Assembly: GCA_005879655.1 (NCBI GenBank)
Contig: VBJK01000177.1
Location: forward strand, 1-28,790
Source: Chloroflexota bacterium
Lineage (GTDB): Bacteria > Chloroflexota > Ktedonobacteria > Ktedonobacterales > Ktedonobacteraceae
Direction of reading: 5' to 3'
DNA length: 28,790 nucleotides
Position 1 is the first letter of the stretch, and each line of letters starts with the position of its first letter. Below are positions 1 to 7,295 of the stretch, piece by piece. The position numbers were made by a program, and so were the translations under genes. The notes beneath the pieces were generated by a model. It did no database searches, was not told where the DNA came from, and saw only the letters and a list, made by a program, of their open reading frames with translations.

Positions 1-457
1 TGGGGTCTGGCACATAGTAAAATCCCTTTGGCTGGAGAGCTACACTCAGATGCAGATTCACTAATCCGGGTTGCACAACAGCGCGCAAATTTTCATAGTC
101 AACCTCTAAAATGCGATTCATGCGCGTGAAGACAATAACAATACCTCCGTAAATAGGGATTGCTCCGCCGCTTAAACCAGTTCCTGCGCCGCGTGGAACC
201 ACGGGAACGTGATGGCGGGCAGCAATTTTCACAATCGAGGCAACCTCTTCTGTTGTTGCTGGCAGTACGACTATATCTGGCCTGCTGCGGTCAATGGATG
301 CATCGTATTCGTAGAGCATTAGGTCATACGGTGAATGCAGGACGTGGCGTGCACCAAGCAAATTGTTTAATTCTTGTACAACTACAGCCTTGCGCTTCTC
401 CGATAGACGTTCATACATTGGGGTCGTGGTGATCGGAGGAAGCTCAGTAATACTCAT
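1..457 (-). CDS. glcD: FAD-linked oxidase, glycolate oxidase GlcD-like (N-terminal part, cut by window edge)
   Basis: The gene runs off the left edge, so only about 152 N-terminal residues are visible. They contain the PCMH-type FAD-binding fold: a region reading PDIVVLPATTEEVASIVK, then VPVVPRGAGTGLSGGA, the FAD pyrophosphate-binding loop typical of GlcD/D-lactate dehydrogenase-type oxidases. Family members oxidise 2-hydroxy acids such as glycolate or D-lactate and pass electrons to the respiratory chain. The ATG at 457 has an AGGAAGGG-like ribosome site about 10 bases upstream. It lies 109 bp downstream of the lamin-tail gene on the same strand. The substrate cannot be settled because the C-terminal substrate domain lies outside the window; D-lactate dehydrogenase is the main alternative. 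Confidence 0.85.
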   Translation of the reverse strand, partial: MSITELPPITTTPMYERLSEKRKAVVVQELNNLLGARHVLHSPYDLMLYEYDASIDRSRPDIVVLPATTEEVASIVKIAARHHVPVVPRGAGTGLSGGAIPIYGGIVIVFTRMNRILEVDYENLRAVVQPGLVNLHLSVALQPKGFYYVPDP

Positions 458-566
458 AAAAAGGAACCCTTCCTGGCTTGTCGTGGTGGCACAGTCGATC
501 TTCAGTGCTGATTGGTCATTCTGTGATATGATACCATGCATTTACCACTATGTGAAGGATACAGAA

Positions 567-1493
567 CTATGTACGTATAAAGAGATGACAAAACCAGAGT
601 AATACAAGAGCTAACGAAACAGATAAAAGCGTTAATATGATATGCTTGGGTAAATCAACATTATTCGAGTTAGGCGCTGACGGCGATGGCACTAAGTTCG
701 TACTATGATCAGCCAATGGTGTAAATGATGTTAATATGGATGTTGTGGGCATCTGTACATTTTTCCATGCAGGCTGTGTGCCAGATGCTAAATGAGTGGT
801 CGTAGGGAGGAGAGTACCTTGTGCTTTTGTGCTGCTCCTTGTTGTGGCGGTGGCTGGAGGAGTAGATGTGCTAGTTGTCTTGGTGGCGGAGGACGTAACG
901 GGCGTCTTGGTAGGCAGTGGTAGCAGGACGTTGGCAGTAGCGATACTTGGTGTAGTCGTGATTTGCCAGCTTGCGCTACCGTCTGGAATACGAGCATAGG
1001 ATGTGTCAGGTGAGAGCAGCGGTACTGTCACCTCATCAACGACAATACCTGAGATGAGCAGGCGTAGATCGCGCGATGCGCTCGGTTGAAAGGGTTGAAG
1101 ACGTTCTATTGGAAAAATGGCAAGAAAACTGTGTGGTGCTATCGCAGCCCCAAAGGGGAATAGGAATGCATTTGTGTTTGGACCACCATCAAGCTGAGTA
1201 CGAGTGCTGTAGAGGTCAAATGCTTGATCTGGACTGGGATTATAGATCTCAAGCCAAGTATCGTTACTGGCTGTGGACTGCCCTGGTGGCTCTGAGCAGT
1301 TCCAGGTAGATTGTGGTGCTAGCAGAACCTCGTTGATAAACAAGGTGTGGTAGGATGTTGAAGGTTGCACGAGTGGGCCTGTCACTGCTGGAGGATTTGA
1401 CGAAGCACAGCCATGATTAGTCCCTAAAGGAGTGAGCAGGGTGGTCGCACCTAGAAACAAGCTAATCATAGAAATCACCACGAAAGACCGCAC
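567..1493 (-). CDS. Secreted lamin-tail domain protein with Ser/Thr-rich stalk and C-terminal membrane anchor
   Basis: This 308-residue protein has four visible parts: an N-terminal hydrophobic signal segment (about residues 4-22); a lamin-tail (LTD) domain starting near LFINEVLLAP, with the family hallmarks WLEIYNPS, IAPHSFLAIF and YARIPDGSASW; a long Thr/Ser/Pro-rich stalk (about 190-270); and one C-terminal hydrophobic helix followed by a short basic tail. This architecture predicts an extracytoplasmic domain held off the membrane by a flexible, possibly glycosylated stalk. Bacterial LTD proteins are surface-associated and of mostly unknown function. The start is a GTG at 1493 with a GAGGTG ribosome site 5 bases upstream. 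The two glycosyltransferase-like genes near 12-14.5 kb could act on such stalks, but that is speculation. Confidence 0.75.
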   Translation of the reverse strand: MRSFVVISMISLFLGATTLLTPLGTNHGCASSNPPAVTGPLVQPSTSYHTLFINEVLLAPQSTWNCSEPPGQSTASNDTWLEIYNPSPDQAFDLYSTRTQLDGGPNTNAFLFPFGAAIAPHSFLAIFPIERLQPFQPSASRDLRLLISGIVVDEVTVPLLSPDTSYARIPDGSASWQITTTPSIATANVLLPLPTKTPVTSSATKTTSTSTPPATATTRSSTKAQGTLLPTTTHLASGTQPAWKNVQMPTTSILTSFTPLADHSTNLVPSPSAPNSNNVDLPKHIILTLLSVSLALVLLWFCHLFIRT

Positions 1494-1591
1494 GTAACCA
1501 CCTCAAACTTTCCAATGATGAGTGACCACCCAGGCTGAAGACAGGCCAATAGAGCACTAGTAAGGTTCTATTGAGCATTTCCTCGTATTCG

Positions 1592-1771
1592 TTAAGAGAG
1601 GTATTTAAATGGTACTTGATTTCTTGCTGGAATTCTCTCGTTCACCATACGACGCAATGCCAGTATACTGCTTTCACCAATGGTAAAAGCAATAACTGAG
1701 CCGATAATAATGCCGCAGATGCCTCCGAGCGCAATACCTTCAAGGAACATGCGATTGCGAAAAAATGTCAT
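1592..1771 (-). CDS. Small single-pass membrane protein of unknown function
   Basis: This 59-residue protein starts MTFFRNRM and has one glycine-rich hydrophobic segment (roughly GIALGGICGIIIGSVIAF), then a basic tail with RRMVNERIPAR. It resembles the small YtxH/gas-vesicle-like glycine-zipper membrane proteins in general layout, but I do not recognise a family. The ATG at 1771 is preferred over a GTG at 1780, because an AAAGGTGG ribosome site ends 5 bases before the ATG and overlaps the GTG. It starts 23 bp after the end of rsfS on the same strand, so the two are probably co-transcribed. Confidence 0.55.
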   Translation of the reverse strand: MTFFRNRMFLEGIALGGICGIIIGSVIAFTIGESSILALRRMVNERIPARNQVPFKYLS

Positions 1772-1794
1772 CGACGCCACCTTTTCTGTAAAAG

Positions 1795-2154
1795 TTATTG
1801 TAAGTACACAACAGTCTTTGCTTCACTCCAAAGCCGTTCGAGTCGATAGTACTCCCGTTCCTTGGGTCCGAAGATATGCACAATAACGTCACCGAAATCC
1901 AAGAGAATCCAGCCCGTTTCGGCGGTCCCTTCGCGGTTAAATAACTTAACCCCTTGACGACGTAGCTGTTCATCGATGGTGCTGGCTATCGTCTGGATCT
2001 GCCTTGGATTATTGCCATTGCATATGACAAAATAATCGGCAATCGTTGTCACCTCTTGGATATCGAGTAATAAAATGTCAGACGCCTTTTTGTCAGATGC
2101 GATATCTACTATTGCCTTTGCTAACAGGGCCGGATCTGTTAAAACTCCCTCCAC
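1795..2154 (-). CDS. rsfS: Ribosomal silencing factor RsfS
   Basis: This 119-residue protein matches the RsfS/Iojap family over its whole length. Visible hallmarks are ALLAKAIVDIASDKKASDILLLDI, then IADYFVICNGNNPRQIQTIA and GWILLDFGDVIVHIF, with the terminal YYRLERLW. RsfS binds ribosomal protein uL14 on the 50S subunit and blocks joining of the subunits in starvation. The start is a GTG at 2154 with GGGAG about 7 bases upstream. In many bacteria rsfS follows nadD directly. Here nadD is about 21 kb away on the other strand, and rsfS is instead downstream of folK. Confidence 0.95.
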   Translation of the reverse strand: MEGVLTDPALLAKAIVDIASDKKASDILLLDIQEVTTIADYFVICNGNNPRQIQTIASTIDEQLRRQGVKLFNREGTAETGWILLDFGDVIVHIFGPKEREYYRLERLWSEAKTVVYLQ

Positions 2155-2317
2155 AATCGCTCCCTATAATTACATATTACTGATCGTACAAAATATGCGT
2201 ACAACTATCGATGTGCTTAACCTCTTTGCTAAGCTGAGATGCTGGACCGATAAACGATATGGCAAATTTCTTCCTTGGAGAAAGCTTTGCCGTATGTTTA
2301 TGATCGTTCGTAAGCAC

Positions 2318-2323
2318 ATTATA
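2318..2323 (-). promoter_or_regulatory. Candidate -10 box upstream of rsfS
   Basis: On the minus strand a perfect TATAAT lies in the 216-bp gap between folK and rsfS, about 160 bp upstream of the rsfS GTG. The gap has no ORF of note, so an internal promoter for rsfS and the downstream genes is plausible. I cannot see a good -35 hexamer at the usual spacing, so this is weak. Confidence 0.3.
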
Positions 2324-2370
2324 ACATGACGGCTCAATTTCTGCCATATCTCTACTGTAATATTGGCATT

Positions 2371-2871
2371 TTAATGGCACATGGGGGCTGCTGCAATTTT
2401 TGCCACACCTTGCTGTGCAATAGTGCTGAGAAGTTCTGTCACCGTTTTGCCAGTGACTAGTTCTACTAACTCAGGTGCAATCTCTGCTAAGGGTATCAGG
2501 ACAAATGCCCGTTCGTGCATACGTGGATGAGGTATGGTCAGGTGCTCTGCTTGTAGCTTTACGTCATCGTACAGCAGAATATCAATGTCTATCAGGCGCG
2601 GCCCATTGTGAAAGGTTGCTTGCCTACCAAGCGTTGCTTCTATGGCTTTGGCCTGCTGTAGTAGTTCTTGTGCGCAGAGTGAGGTCTGTCCCTGGCAAAC
2701 GAGATTGAGAAAGCGTGGCTGTGCAAGGTAGCCAACGGGTTCGGTTTCGTATATGGAGGAGATGCGTGTTATAGCGACAAGCTCTTGTAGCTGCTGTAGT
2801 GCTGTGAGCAGGTTGCTATGGCGGTCTCCTAAGTTGGAGCCAAGGGCGAGATAAAAGATGTGTGTGGTCAT
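2371..2871 (-). CDS. folK: 2-amino-4-hydroxy-6-hydroxymethyldihydropteridine pyrophosphokinase (HPPK)
   Basis: At 166 residues this is the usual length for FolK. It transfers pyrophosphate from ATP to 6-hydroxymethyl-7,8-dihydropterin in folate synthesis. Family motifs are clear: YLALGSNLGDRHSNL at the N-terminus, SSIYETEPVG, FLNLVCQGQT, GPRLIDIDILLYDD (magnesium-binding Asp pair) and LTIPHPRMHERAFVLIPLAEIAPEL. The ATG at 2871 has a GGAGGT ribosome site about 7 bases upstream, which overlaps the stop codon region of the kinase gene. The two are therefore almost certainly translated from one mRNA. No folB or folP is seen next to it. Confidence 0.97.
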   Translation of the reverse strand: MTTHIFYLALGSNLGDRHSNLLTALQQLQELVAITRISSIYETEPVGYLAQPRFLNLVCQGQTSLCAQELLQQAKAIEATLGRQATFHNGPRLIDIDILLYDDVKLQAEHLTIPHPRMHERAFVLIPLAEIAPELVELVTGKTVTELLSTIAQQGVAKIAAAPMCH

Positions 2872-2876
2872 TTTTG

Positions 2877-3806
2877 TTACCTCCTACCGAAAAGCCTACG
2901 TATAACGCTCAAAACCATAAGATAGACCCTACTGAAAAGTTTTGGCTCGGTGTGCTTTTTGCTAAGCGTCAACTTCGCTAAGTCCAGAGGGGCCATTTCA
3001 CCATGCTTATTGGCTTGTTCCTGCTGTAACGCTTGGTGGTAGGCCAGAGCGAATGAGTTTGCCTGTTGGTAGCGCTCATCGGGATTCTTTGCCAGCGCTT
3101 GCAAAATCACTTGCTCAATGGCAGGTGGGACATTGCTATTAAGTTGGCATGGTGGTATGGGCTGAACTTGCAGATGCTTGAGAGAGACCGCCACTGGTGA
3201 CTCGGCGGTGAAAGGGAGGGACCCGGTAAGCATCTGGTATAAAATGATGCCAAGTGAATAGATGTCGCTACATGCATCACTGACGCCATTTAATTGTTCG
3301 GGAGCCATGTATTCTGGTGTGCCGACCATGCTGGCCACGGGAGTCAATGAATCGCCTGCTATCTTGGCCTTGGCCAGACCGAAGTCGCTTAAATAAGCGT
3401 GGCCATCGGGTCGGAGCAGGATATTTGACGGTTTGACATCGCGGTGGACGACGCCATGATCGTGAGCATATTGCAAAGCCTCACTTAGTGACAGGCGCTC
3501 GTGCTTCAACAAGTAGTCTCGTAATGTCCCACCTTCTACATACGGCATGACCAGGTAATACCAGGGGCGCTGCTCACCAAAGTCATAAAGCGGTAGAATA
3601 TGATCGTGGCAGAGAGTACCAACTGCTAACGCTTCTCGTTTGAAGCGTCGTACAAAAGGTTCATCACTGCCATAGAGTACTTTTACTGCAACTTGTCTTT
3701 TGACCTGCTGATCGTAAGCAAGGTAAATGTCGGACATGCCCCCTTGGGCGACATGGCGGCGTAGCTCGTAACGTCCTAGCGTCGAACCTTCTATTCCCTT
3801 CATCAC
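2877..3806 (-). CDS. PknB-type serine/threonine protein kinase with a shortened helix before the catalytic loop
   Basis: This is a 309-residue bacterial Hanks-type kinase. Visible motifs are the glycine loop (VAQGGMSDIY), the ATP-binding Lys42 in VAVKVL, catalytic HRDVKPSN (121-128), DFG (141-143) and the activation-loop end GTPEYMAPE (162-170). All catalytic residues are present. The stretch LSLSEALQYAHDHG (105-118) is about 14 residues shorter than the usual family form, where a helix of roughly RILEQVAAAL type sits between SEAL and QYAHDHG. Part of helix alpha-E therefore appears deleted in frame near 3474-3480. The C-terminus lacks sensor domains and ends in a short hydrophobic then basic segment. 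The start may be this GTG or the ATG at 3803. It lies 5 bp upstream of folK, which suggests co-expression rather than a proven functional link. Activity is uncertain because of the deletion. Confidence 0.9.
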   Translation of the reverse strand: MMKGIEGSTLGRYELRRHVAQGGMSDIYLAYDQQVKRQVAVKVLYGSDEPFVRRFKREALAVGTLCHDHILPLYDFGEQRPWYYLVMPYVEGGTLRDYLLKHERLSLSEALQYAHDHGVVHRDVKPSNILLRPDGHAYLSDFGLAKAKIAGDSLTPVASMVGTPEYMAPEQLNGVSDACSDIYSLGIILYQMLTGSLPFTAESPVAVSLKHLQVQPIPPCQLNSNVPPAIEQVILQALAKNPDERYQQANSFALAYHQALQQEQANKHGEMAPLDLAKLTLSKKHTEPKLFSRVYLMVLSVIRRLFGRR

Positions 3807-3938
3807 TGCTAACTGCCTTCCAACATAGGTTCATCGTGCGCTTTCTACGCTACCTGTCTACTAAGATAGTTTGTGCAGCATCTCTCACCAGGCATATGCT
3901 ACCGCTTTCTTAATGAAAGGTGATTGTGAGATAGTGCT

Positions 3939-4754
3939 CTAGCGATTTGTCCAATATTCTTCGAGATAAACGGTTTCTACTGGACGGATGCCATGCGTAT
4001 ATTTTTTCATCGCTTCATGCATAGCTTCCTTGCTATCAAAATTGATTGAGATCTGTGAGGCATACCGCTCTGAAGCCTCGATGCGTAGCGGTAACATCTC
4101 AGACATTTCTACCAAGCCTGGTTCGAGTTGCCCGCCTAGCTCTTTGAGACGAGTTTCGCGCGAGCCTTCCCGTAAGACGTATGGAAAATCCTCATAGAAA
4201 TTGACCTTTGCGCCGCGTTGGGCCAGTTGATCTGCCGCTGAACAAACGATCTGGTGATCTACATGACGACCAATGGCCAGTGGTGCATACCAGACGGCAT
4301 CGGGCAGGCGTCGTTGGAGTGCGAGCAGGTTCTCTGCTAGCTCCTTTTCAATCCACATATCCTGGAGGTGGACATTGCCGCCGATGAGCTGCTCATTGCG
4401 CGTATAGTATGCAGGATTGCCACGATAAATTGCATCGAGGTAGTCAAGCCAGAGGTAGTCGGCCTGTAAAAGGTCTAATGCAGTAGCATCTTCTTTGCGT
4501 CGGGCTTCTACCAGGCTAGTCACGCCAGGTGCGGGCTTCCATTGCATGCCTCTCTCAATCTGAGTGGCAAATGGGCTGAGCGTCAGAGCTGGCGATGGTA
4601 TACCAGCAAAGACAGTAATAACCAGGGGTTGTAGACCACAACTGACCTGTACGCCAAGGGTTCCGCCACAAGAATAGACAACATCATCCAGATGTGGCGA
4701 GAGAAAGATATGTCTATGTTTTCTATTAATATCATCAAAGCTTGTGAGTTGCAA
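3939..4754 (-). CDS. PIG-L/LmbE family deacetylase
   Basis: This 271-residue protein belongs to the PIG-L (GlcNAc-PI de-N-acetylase-like) family of zinc-dependent amidohydrolases. The N-terminal metal motif reads SPHLDD (19-24), the LmbE-type variant of PHPDD, followed by CGGTLG. The second metal motif, GRHVDH, lies near residue 165. Family members deacetylate GlcNAc-inositol, bacillithiol or mycothiol precursors, or sugar antibiotics; the substrate here is not evident. The start is a TTG at 4754 with GGAGG about 11 bases upstream. A closer ATG at 4762 is out of frame. It stands apart from its neighbours, with the 122-bp repeat element just upstream, so it may be transcribed on its own. Confidence 0.85.
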   Translation of the reverse strand: MQLTSFDDINRKHRHIFLSPHLDDVVYSCGGTLGVQVSCGLQPLVITVFAGIPSPALTLSPFATQIERGMQWKPAPGVTSLVEARRKEDATALDLLQADYLWLDYLDAIYRGNPAYYTRNEQLIGGNVHLQDMWIEKELAENLLALQRRLPDAVWYAPLAIGRHVDHQIVCSAADQLAQRGAKVNFYEDFPYVLREGSRETRLKELGGQLEPGLVEMSEMLPLRIEASERYASQISINFDSKEAMHEAMKKYTHGIRPVETVYLEEYWTNR

Positions 4755-4822
4755 CTGCTCATTCCTCCATCAGCTTAACGTTGCTATGAAAATACCTGCA
4801 TTAGTATATACTACAATATGAG

Positions 4823-4944
4823 CTAGTGCAGAACCCAAAAACCCTTTGGGGAATGGGAGCATTTGGGGACACCCCAAACCCCGCCAGGGTGGCTTCGCCA
4901 AATGCCACCCCCAATCCCTACCACCTCTCGTGTTTCTGCACTAG
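4823..4944. repeat. 122-bp non-coding element with perfect 11-bp terminal inverted repeats and internal hairpins
   Basis: The element begins CTAGTGCAGAA (4823-4833) and ends with its exact reverse complement TTCTGCACTAG (4934-4944). Inside are nested hairpins: TTTGGGG-ACA-CCCCAAA, and GGTGGC paired with GCCACC around a 10-base loop. The GC-rich interior differs sharply from its AT-richer flanks. It lies 11 bp downstream of the mutY stop and upstream of the PIG-L gene. The layout fits a small palindromic intergenic repeat or MITE. No transposase or target-site duplication is visible. It could also fold as a transcription terminator for mutY, though there is no U tract. Confidence 0.7.
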
Positions 4945-4955
4945 GTTATGGATAA

Positions 4956-5939
4956 TTAGGGTAAACGGATACCCTCCTCGGTATAATCTGCCAGCCCATC
5001 TTTTACCAATCCATTGATGATCTGTGTGAGCCAGGGCAGATCATCAGCGCAAAAATCTTGCTTGATCTGTGGTCCCAACGCATGAAGTTGCATACGTTGT
5101 TGCGGTGGCAGGGAGCGTAGCGTGTCCACGATACGGCCCCGGAAGTAGCGGTTCGTGCTAGTAAATGGTTGGCTGCGATACTTCGGCTTTTTCTCCGCTA
5201 CTTTACGCAATTGTTTGAGCACTATACCCGATGGGAAGAGACTATATTGACTCATTTCAGCATAGGCACGACATGTCTCTTGTAGTGGACAATGCGTGCA
5301 TTGTGGATTACTGCTTGTGCAGATAGTCGCTCCCATATCCATTAACGCCTGATTCCAATTGTAGGCTTCACCTTCCGGCAGAACTTTTTCAGCCAGCGCG
5401 AGCATTGCTGCATCGTTGATTTTTACTTCAGTTGGTTCTAATCCGATAAGGATACGGTAGAGGACACGGCGTATATTCGTGTCTACTGTCGCAACCTGTT
5501 TGCGATAAGCAAAACACGCGATGGCTCCAGCGGTATAACGTCCGACCCCTTTGAGGTTGAGTAGCTCATCGATGGTATCAGGAATATGCCCGTTGTATTC
5601 GGCGATAACTTGCCGGGCAATGGCCTGCAAGCGAACAGCTCGCATATTGTATCCCAGTGGTACCCATACCGCAATAACATCTGCTGTGGGTGCTGCTGCC
5701 AGCGCTACCAGAGTGGGAAATGTCGTCAAAAATTGCTGATACTTTGGCAATACACGATCAACTTGCGTTTGTTGCAGCATGATCTCCGATACAAGAATGG
5801 CATATGGATCGCTGGTGACGCGCCACGGCAGGTCGCGCTGTTCAGCTGCATACCATGTAAGGAGTTGGTTGTGTACGCGCATTACGAAATCGGGCGCAGG
5901 CTGGGAAAAAATAGGCGAGGACAGCGAAGGTTTACTCAT
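4956..5939 (-). CDS. mutY: A/G-specific adenine glycosylase MutY, form without Nudix domain
   Basis: MutY removes adenine paired with 8-oxoguanine in base-excision repair. The HhH-GPD domain is complete: catalytic Glu52 in SEIMLQQTQV, helix-hairpin-helix LKGVGRYTAGAI (about 128-140), and catalytic Asp in ATVDTNIRRVLYR (about 152). The [4Fe-4S] loop has C-x6-C-x2-C-x5-C spacing (CTSSNPQCTHCPLQETC). The usual C-terminal Nudix-like 8-oxoG recognition domain is absent. Instead there is a short tail (about 250-327) with a winged-helix look, NRYFRGRIVDTLRSLP. A similar tail occurs in actinobacterial-type MutY, so this is probably a lineage form and not a truncation. The ATG at 5939 has a GAGGA ribosome site and starts 6 bp after the preceding small gene ends. 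Confidence 0.93.
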   Translation of the reverse strand: MSKPSLSSPIFSQPAPDFVMRVHNQLLTWYAAEQRDLPWRVTSDPYAILVSEIMLQQTQVDRVLPKYQQFLTTFPTLVALAAAPTADVIAVWVPLGYNMRAVRLQAIARQVIAEYNGHIPDTIDELLNLKGVGRYTAGAIACFAYRKQVATVDTNIRRVLYRILIGLEPTEVKINDAAMLALAEKVLPEGEAYNWNQALMDMGATICTSSNPQCTHCPLQETCRAYAEMSQYSLFPSGIVLKQLRKVAEKKPKYRSQPFTSTNRYFRGRIVDTLRSLPPQQRMQLHALGPQIKQDFCADDLPWLTQIINGLVKDGLADYTEEGIRLP

Positions 5940-5945
5940 GCGTCC

Positions 5946-6251
5946 TCAAGCTTTACTTGTTCTGGATGGTACTGCTTTTTTGCTGGCTAATCCGTTTTTG
6001 GCGGCTGCTTGCCTGGCTCTGTTGGCTTCACTACGCTCACGAGCCTGCAAAGAAAATACAGTATCTCCCCCCTCCATCCAACATTTTGCATCGGATGCAG
6101 GCAGATTTTCGCAGAGCACCCAATCATTGGCATCTTTGAGCACATGCCCCTTGACGCATTTTGCATACATGATATGGTCGTTTACTGCTGGGTCTTCAGG
6201 ACTCATATTGCTCGCTGCAATTTTAGGTACAAAGAATCTACACCACGGCAC
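5946..6251 (-). CDS. Small cysteine-containing protein of unknown function, upstream of mutY
   Basis: The predicted product has 101 residues and four cysteines, at about 4, 32, 47 and 57. The middle part is Trp/Asp-containing (DANDWVLCENLPASDAKCW) and the C-terminal third is basic and Ala/Lys/Arg-rich, like a nucleic-acid-binding tail. I do not recognise a family. A GTG start at 6251 has AAGGAAGG about 9 bases upstream. A second possible start is the ATG at residue 16 (MSPEDP), which lacks a good ribosome site. Its stop is 6 bp before the mutY start and contains the mutY ribosome site, so the two are likely translated together. Four cysteines hint at metal binding, but their spacing is not a known zinc ribbon. 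Confidence 0.55.
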   Translation of the reverse strand: MPWCRFFVPKIAASNMSPEDPAVNDHIMYAKCVKGHVLKDANDWVLCENLPASDAKCWMEGGDTVFSLQARERSEANRARQAAAKNGLASKKAVPSRTSKA

Positions 6252-6431
6252 GGTTATGGACCTTCCTTAATGCTGCATTGATAAGACCGTATAAAGATTA
6301 TGAATAGACACGCCACCTGTTTCTTTCGATATACGGTTTATGGTGGTGGCTCTGACCAATTATAGCGCATTCTGGAGTTTTTAACCACTCGTGCTTTTTT
6401 CTGGGGTGGGCCACAGATTTTTGCGCTCGCC
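6252..6431. other. Intergenic segment upstream of the small gene-mutY pair
   Basis: No coding feature is visible. A minus-strand TATAAT (6359-6364), with a weak TGGTTA 17 bases upstream, could be the promoter for the small gene and mutY. The rest up to the inverted repeat at 6432 shows nothing recognisable. Confidence 0.3.
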
Positions 6432-6531
6432 GCCAAGGCAAGCACAAGGGATTGCCCCTACAATGGTTACGATCGCGCTTGGCAGGCCGTTCCGTACCAT
6501 TGTAGGGGCAATCCCTTGTGCTTGCCCTGGC
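6432..6531. repeat. 100-bp near-perfect inverted repeat (31-bp perfect arms, 36-bp arms with one mismatch)
   Basis: Positions 6437-6467 are the exact reverse complement of 6496-6526. Allowing one mismatch the arms extend to 6432-6467 and 6496-6531, leaving a 28-base centre. The arm contains TTGTAGGGGCAATCCCTTGT, a motif type I recall as a dispersed repeat in Chloroflexi and cyanobacterial genomes (memory, not searched). It begins right after the methyltransferase stop codon on the minus strand. It would form a very stable hairpin in RNA. It could act as a REP-like element or transcript-end stabiliser. It lacks a U tract, so it is not a classical intrinsic terminator. Confidence 0.8.
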
Positions 6532-6533
6532 AG

Positions 6534-7295
6534 CTACGTGGCCGCCATTTTCTGACTCACAATAACCAGCCGACGACTATCCATCGTCAGCGAGCTACCA
6601 TCGAGTCCACCATAATAGGCCTGAGTTTGTAGGCCAGCGGCAGTGAGCATGTGTATTAGTTCGGTAAGGGTATAGATGCGCATGGATTGCTTGTATTCAT
6701 TACGTTTCCCGTCGGGAAAAAGGATCGTCATCTGTACTTCATTGCGGCTAGTGGGCAAGTCGATGCGTCGTTCTTCTAACACAATCAGCCCATCGTTGTA
6801 ATGAATAATACTATGAGGAGCGAAAGAGCGGATTACGCGTGTTTGCAGAACCGTGTCGAGCAGAAAAAAACCTTCTGGTTTTAATGCCTTGTGTACTTGT
6901 TGCAATACTTGCAGATCTTCTTCCTCGTCTTCAAGATAACCGAATGAGGTGAAAATGTTAATAACGGCGTCAAATGCTTCCTCAAATGGGATATTTTTCA
7001 TATGGTTGCAGCGCCAGCGTATTTTGACGCCTTTGGCTTCTGCGTCTTCTTGGGCTAGTTGTAAGAATTTTTTACTGAGGTCCAGCCCGGTCATTTCATA
7101 GCCATGTTGAGCGAGAGGAATGGCATGTCTGCCATATCCGCAACAGAGATCGAGGATTGCGCTACCTGGAGGAAGTTGGAGCAGGGAAATAATATTGTCT
7201 ACTTCCTTGTCTGTTCTTTCAGCAGGGAGGAATGGAGAATAGATACGTAAGTAGTCATCTCCAAAAAACGTTTCATACCAGGGAGTATCGCTCAT
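6534..7295 (-). CDS. Class I SAM-dependent methyltransferase
   Basis: The product is 253 residues with a Rossmann-fold methyltransferase core. Motif I reads ILDLCCGYGRHAIPLAQHG, motif II is MTGLDLSKKFLQLA, followed by FDAVINIFTSFGYLED and the post-core helix LKPEGFFLLD. The N-terminal WYETFFGDDYLRIY is common in a broad bacterial clade of unknown substrate. The reading frame is open further upstream to 7472. However, the ATG at 7295 carries a strong GGAGGAG ribosome site 8 bases away and begins where family homology begins, so I choose it. The substrate is not predictable from sequence. A large inverted repeat follows its stop. Confidence 0.85.
   Translation of the reverse strand: MSDTPWYETFFGDDYLRIYSPFLPAERTDKEVDNIISLLQLPPGSAILDLCCGYGRHAIPLAQHGYEMTGLDLSKKFLQLAQEDAEAKGVKIRWRCNHMKNIPFEEAFDAVINIFTSFGYLEDEEEDLQVLQQVHKALKPEGFFLLDTVLQTRVIRSFAPHSIIHYNDGLIVLEERRIDLPTSRNEVQMTILFPDGKRNEYKQSMRIYTLTELIHMLTAAGLQTQAYYGGLDGSSLTMDSRRLVIVSQKMAAT

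Noticed and set aside
2211..2320. 9-bp inverted match ATGTGCTTA / TAAGCACAT about 90 bases apart between folK and rsfS
   Set aside because: Short arms with a long unstructured spacer; probably chance, and no RNA gene fold is apparent.
4823..4944. Reading the 122-bp element as a full insertion sequence
   Set aside because: It is too short and encodes no transposase. At most it is a non-autonomous element.
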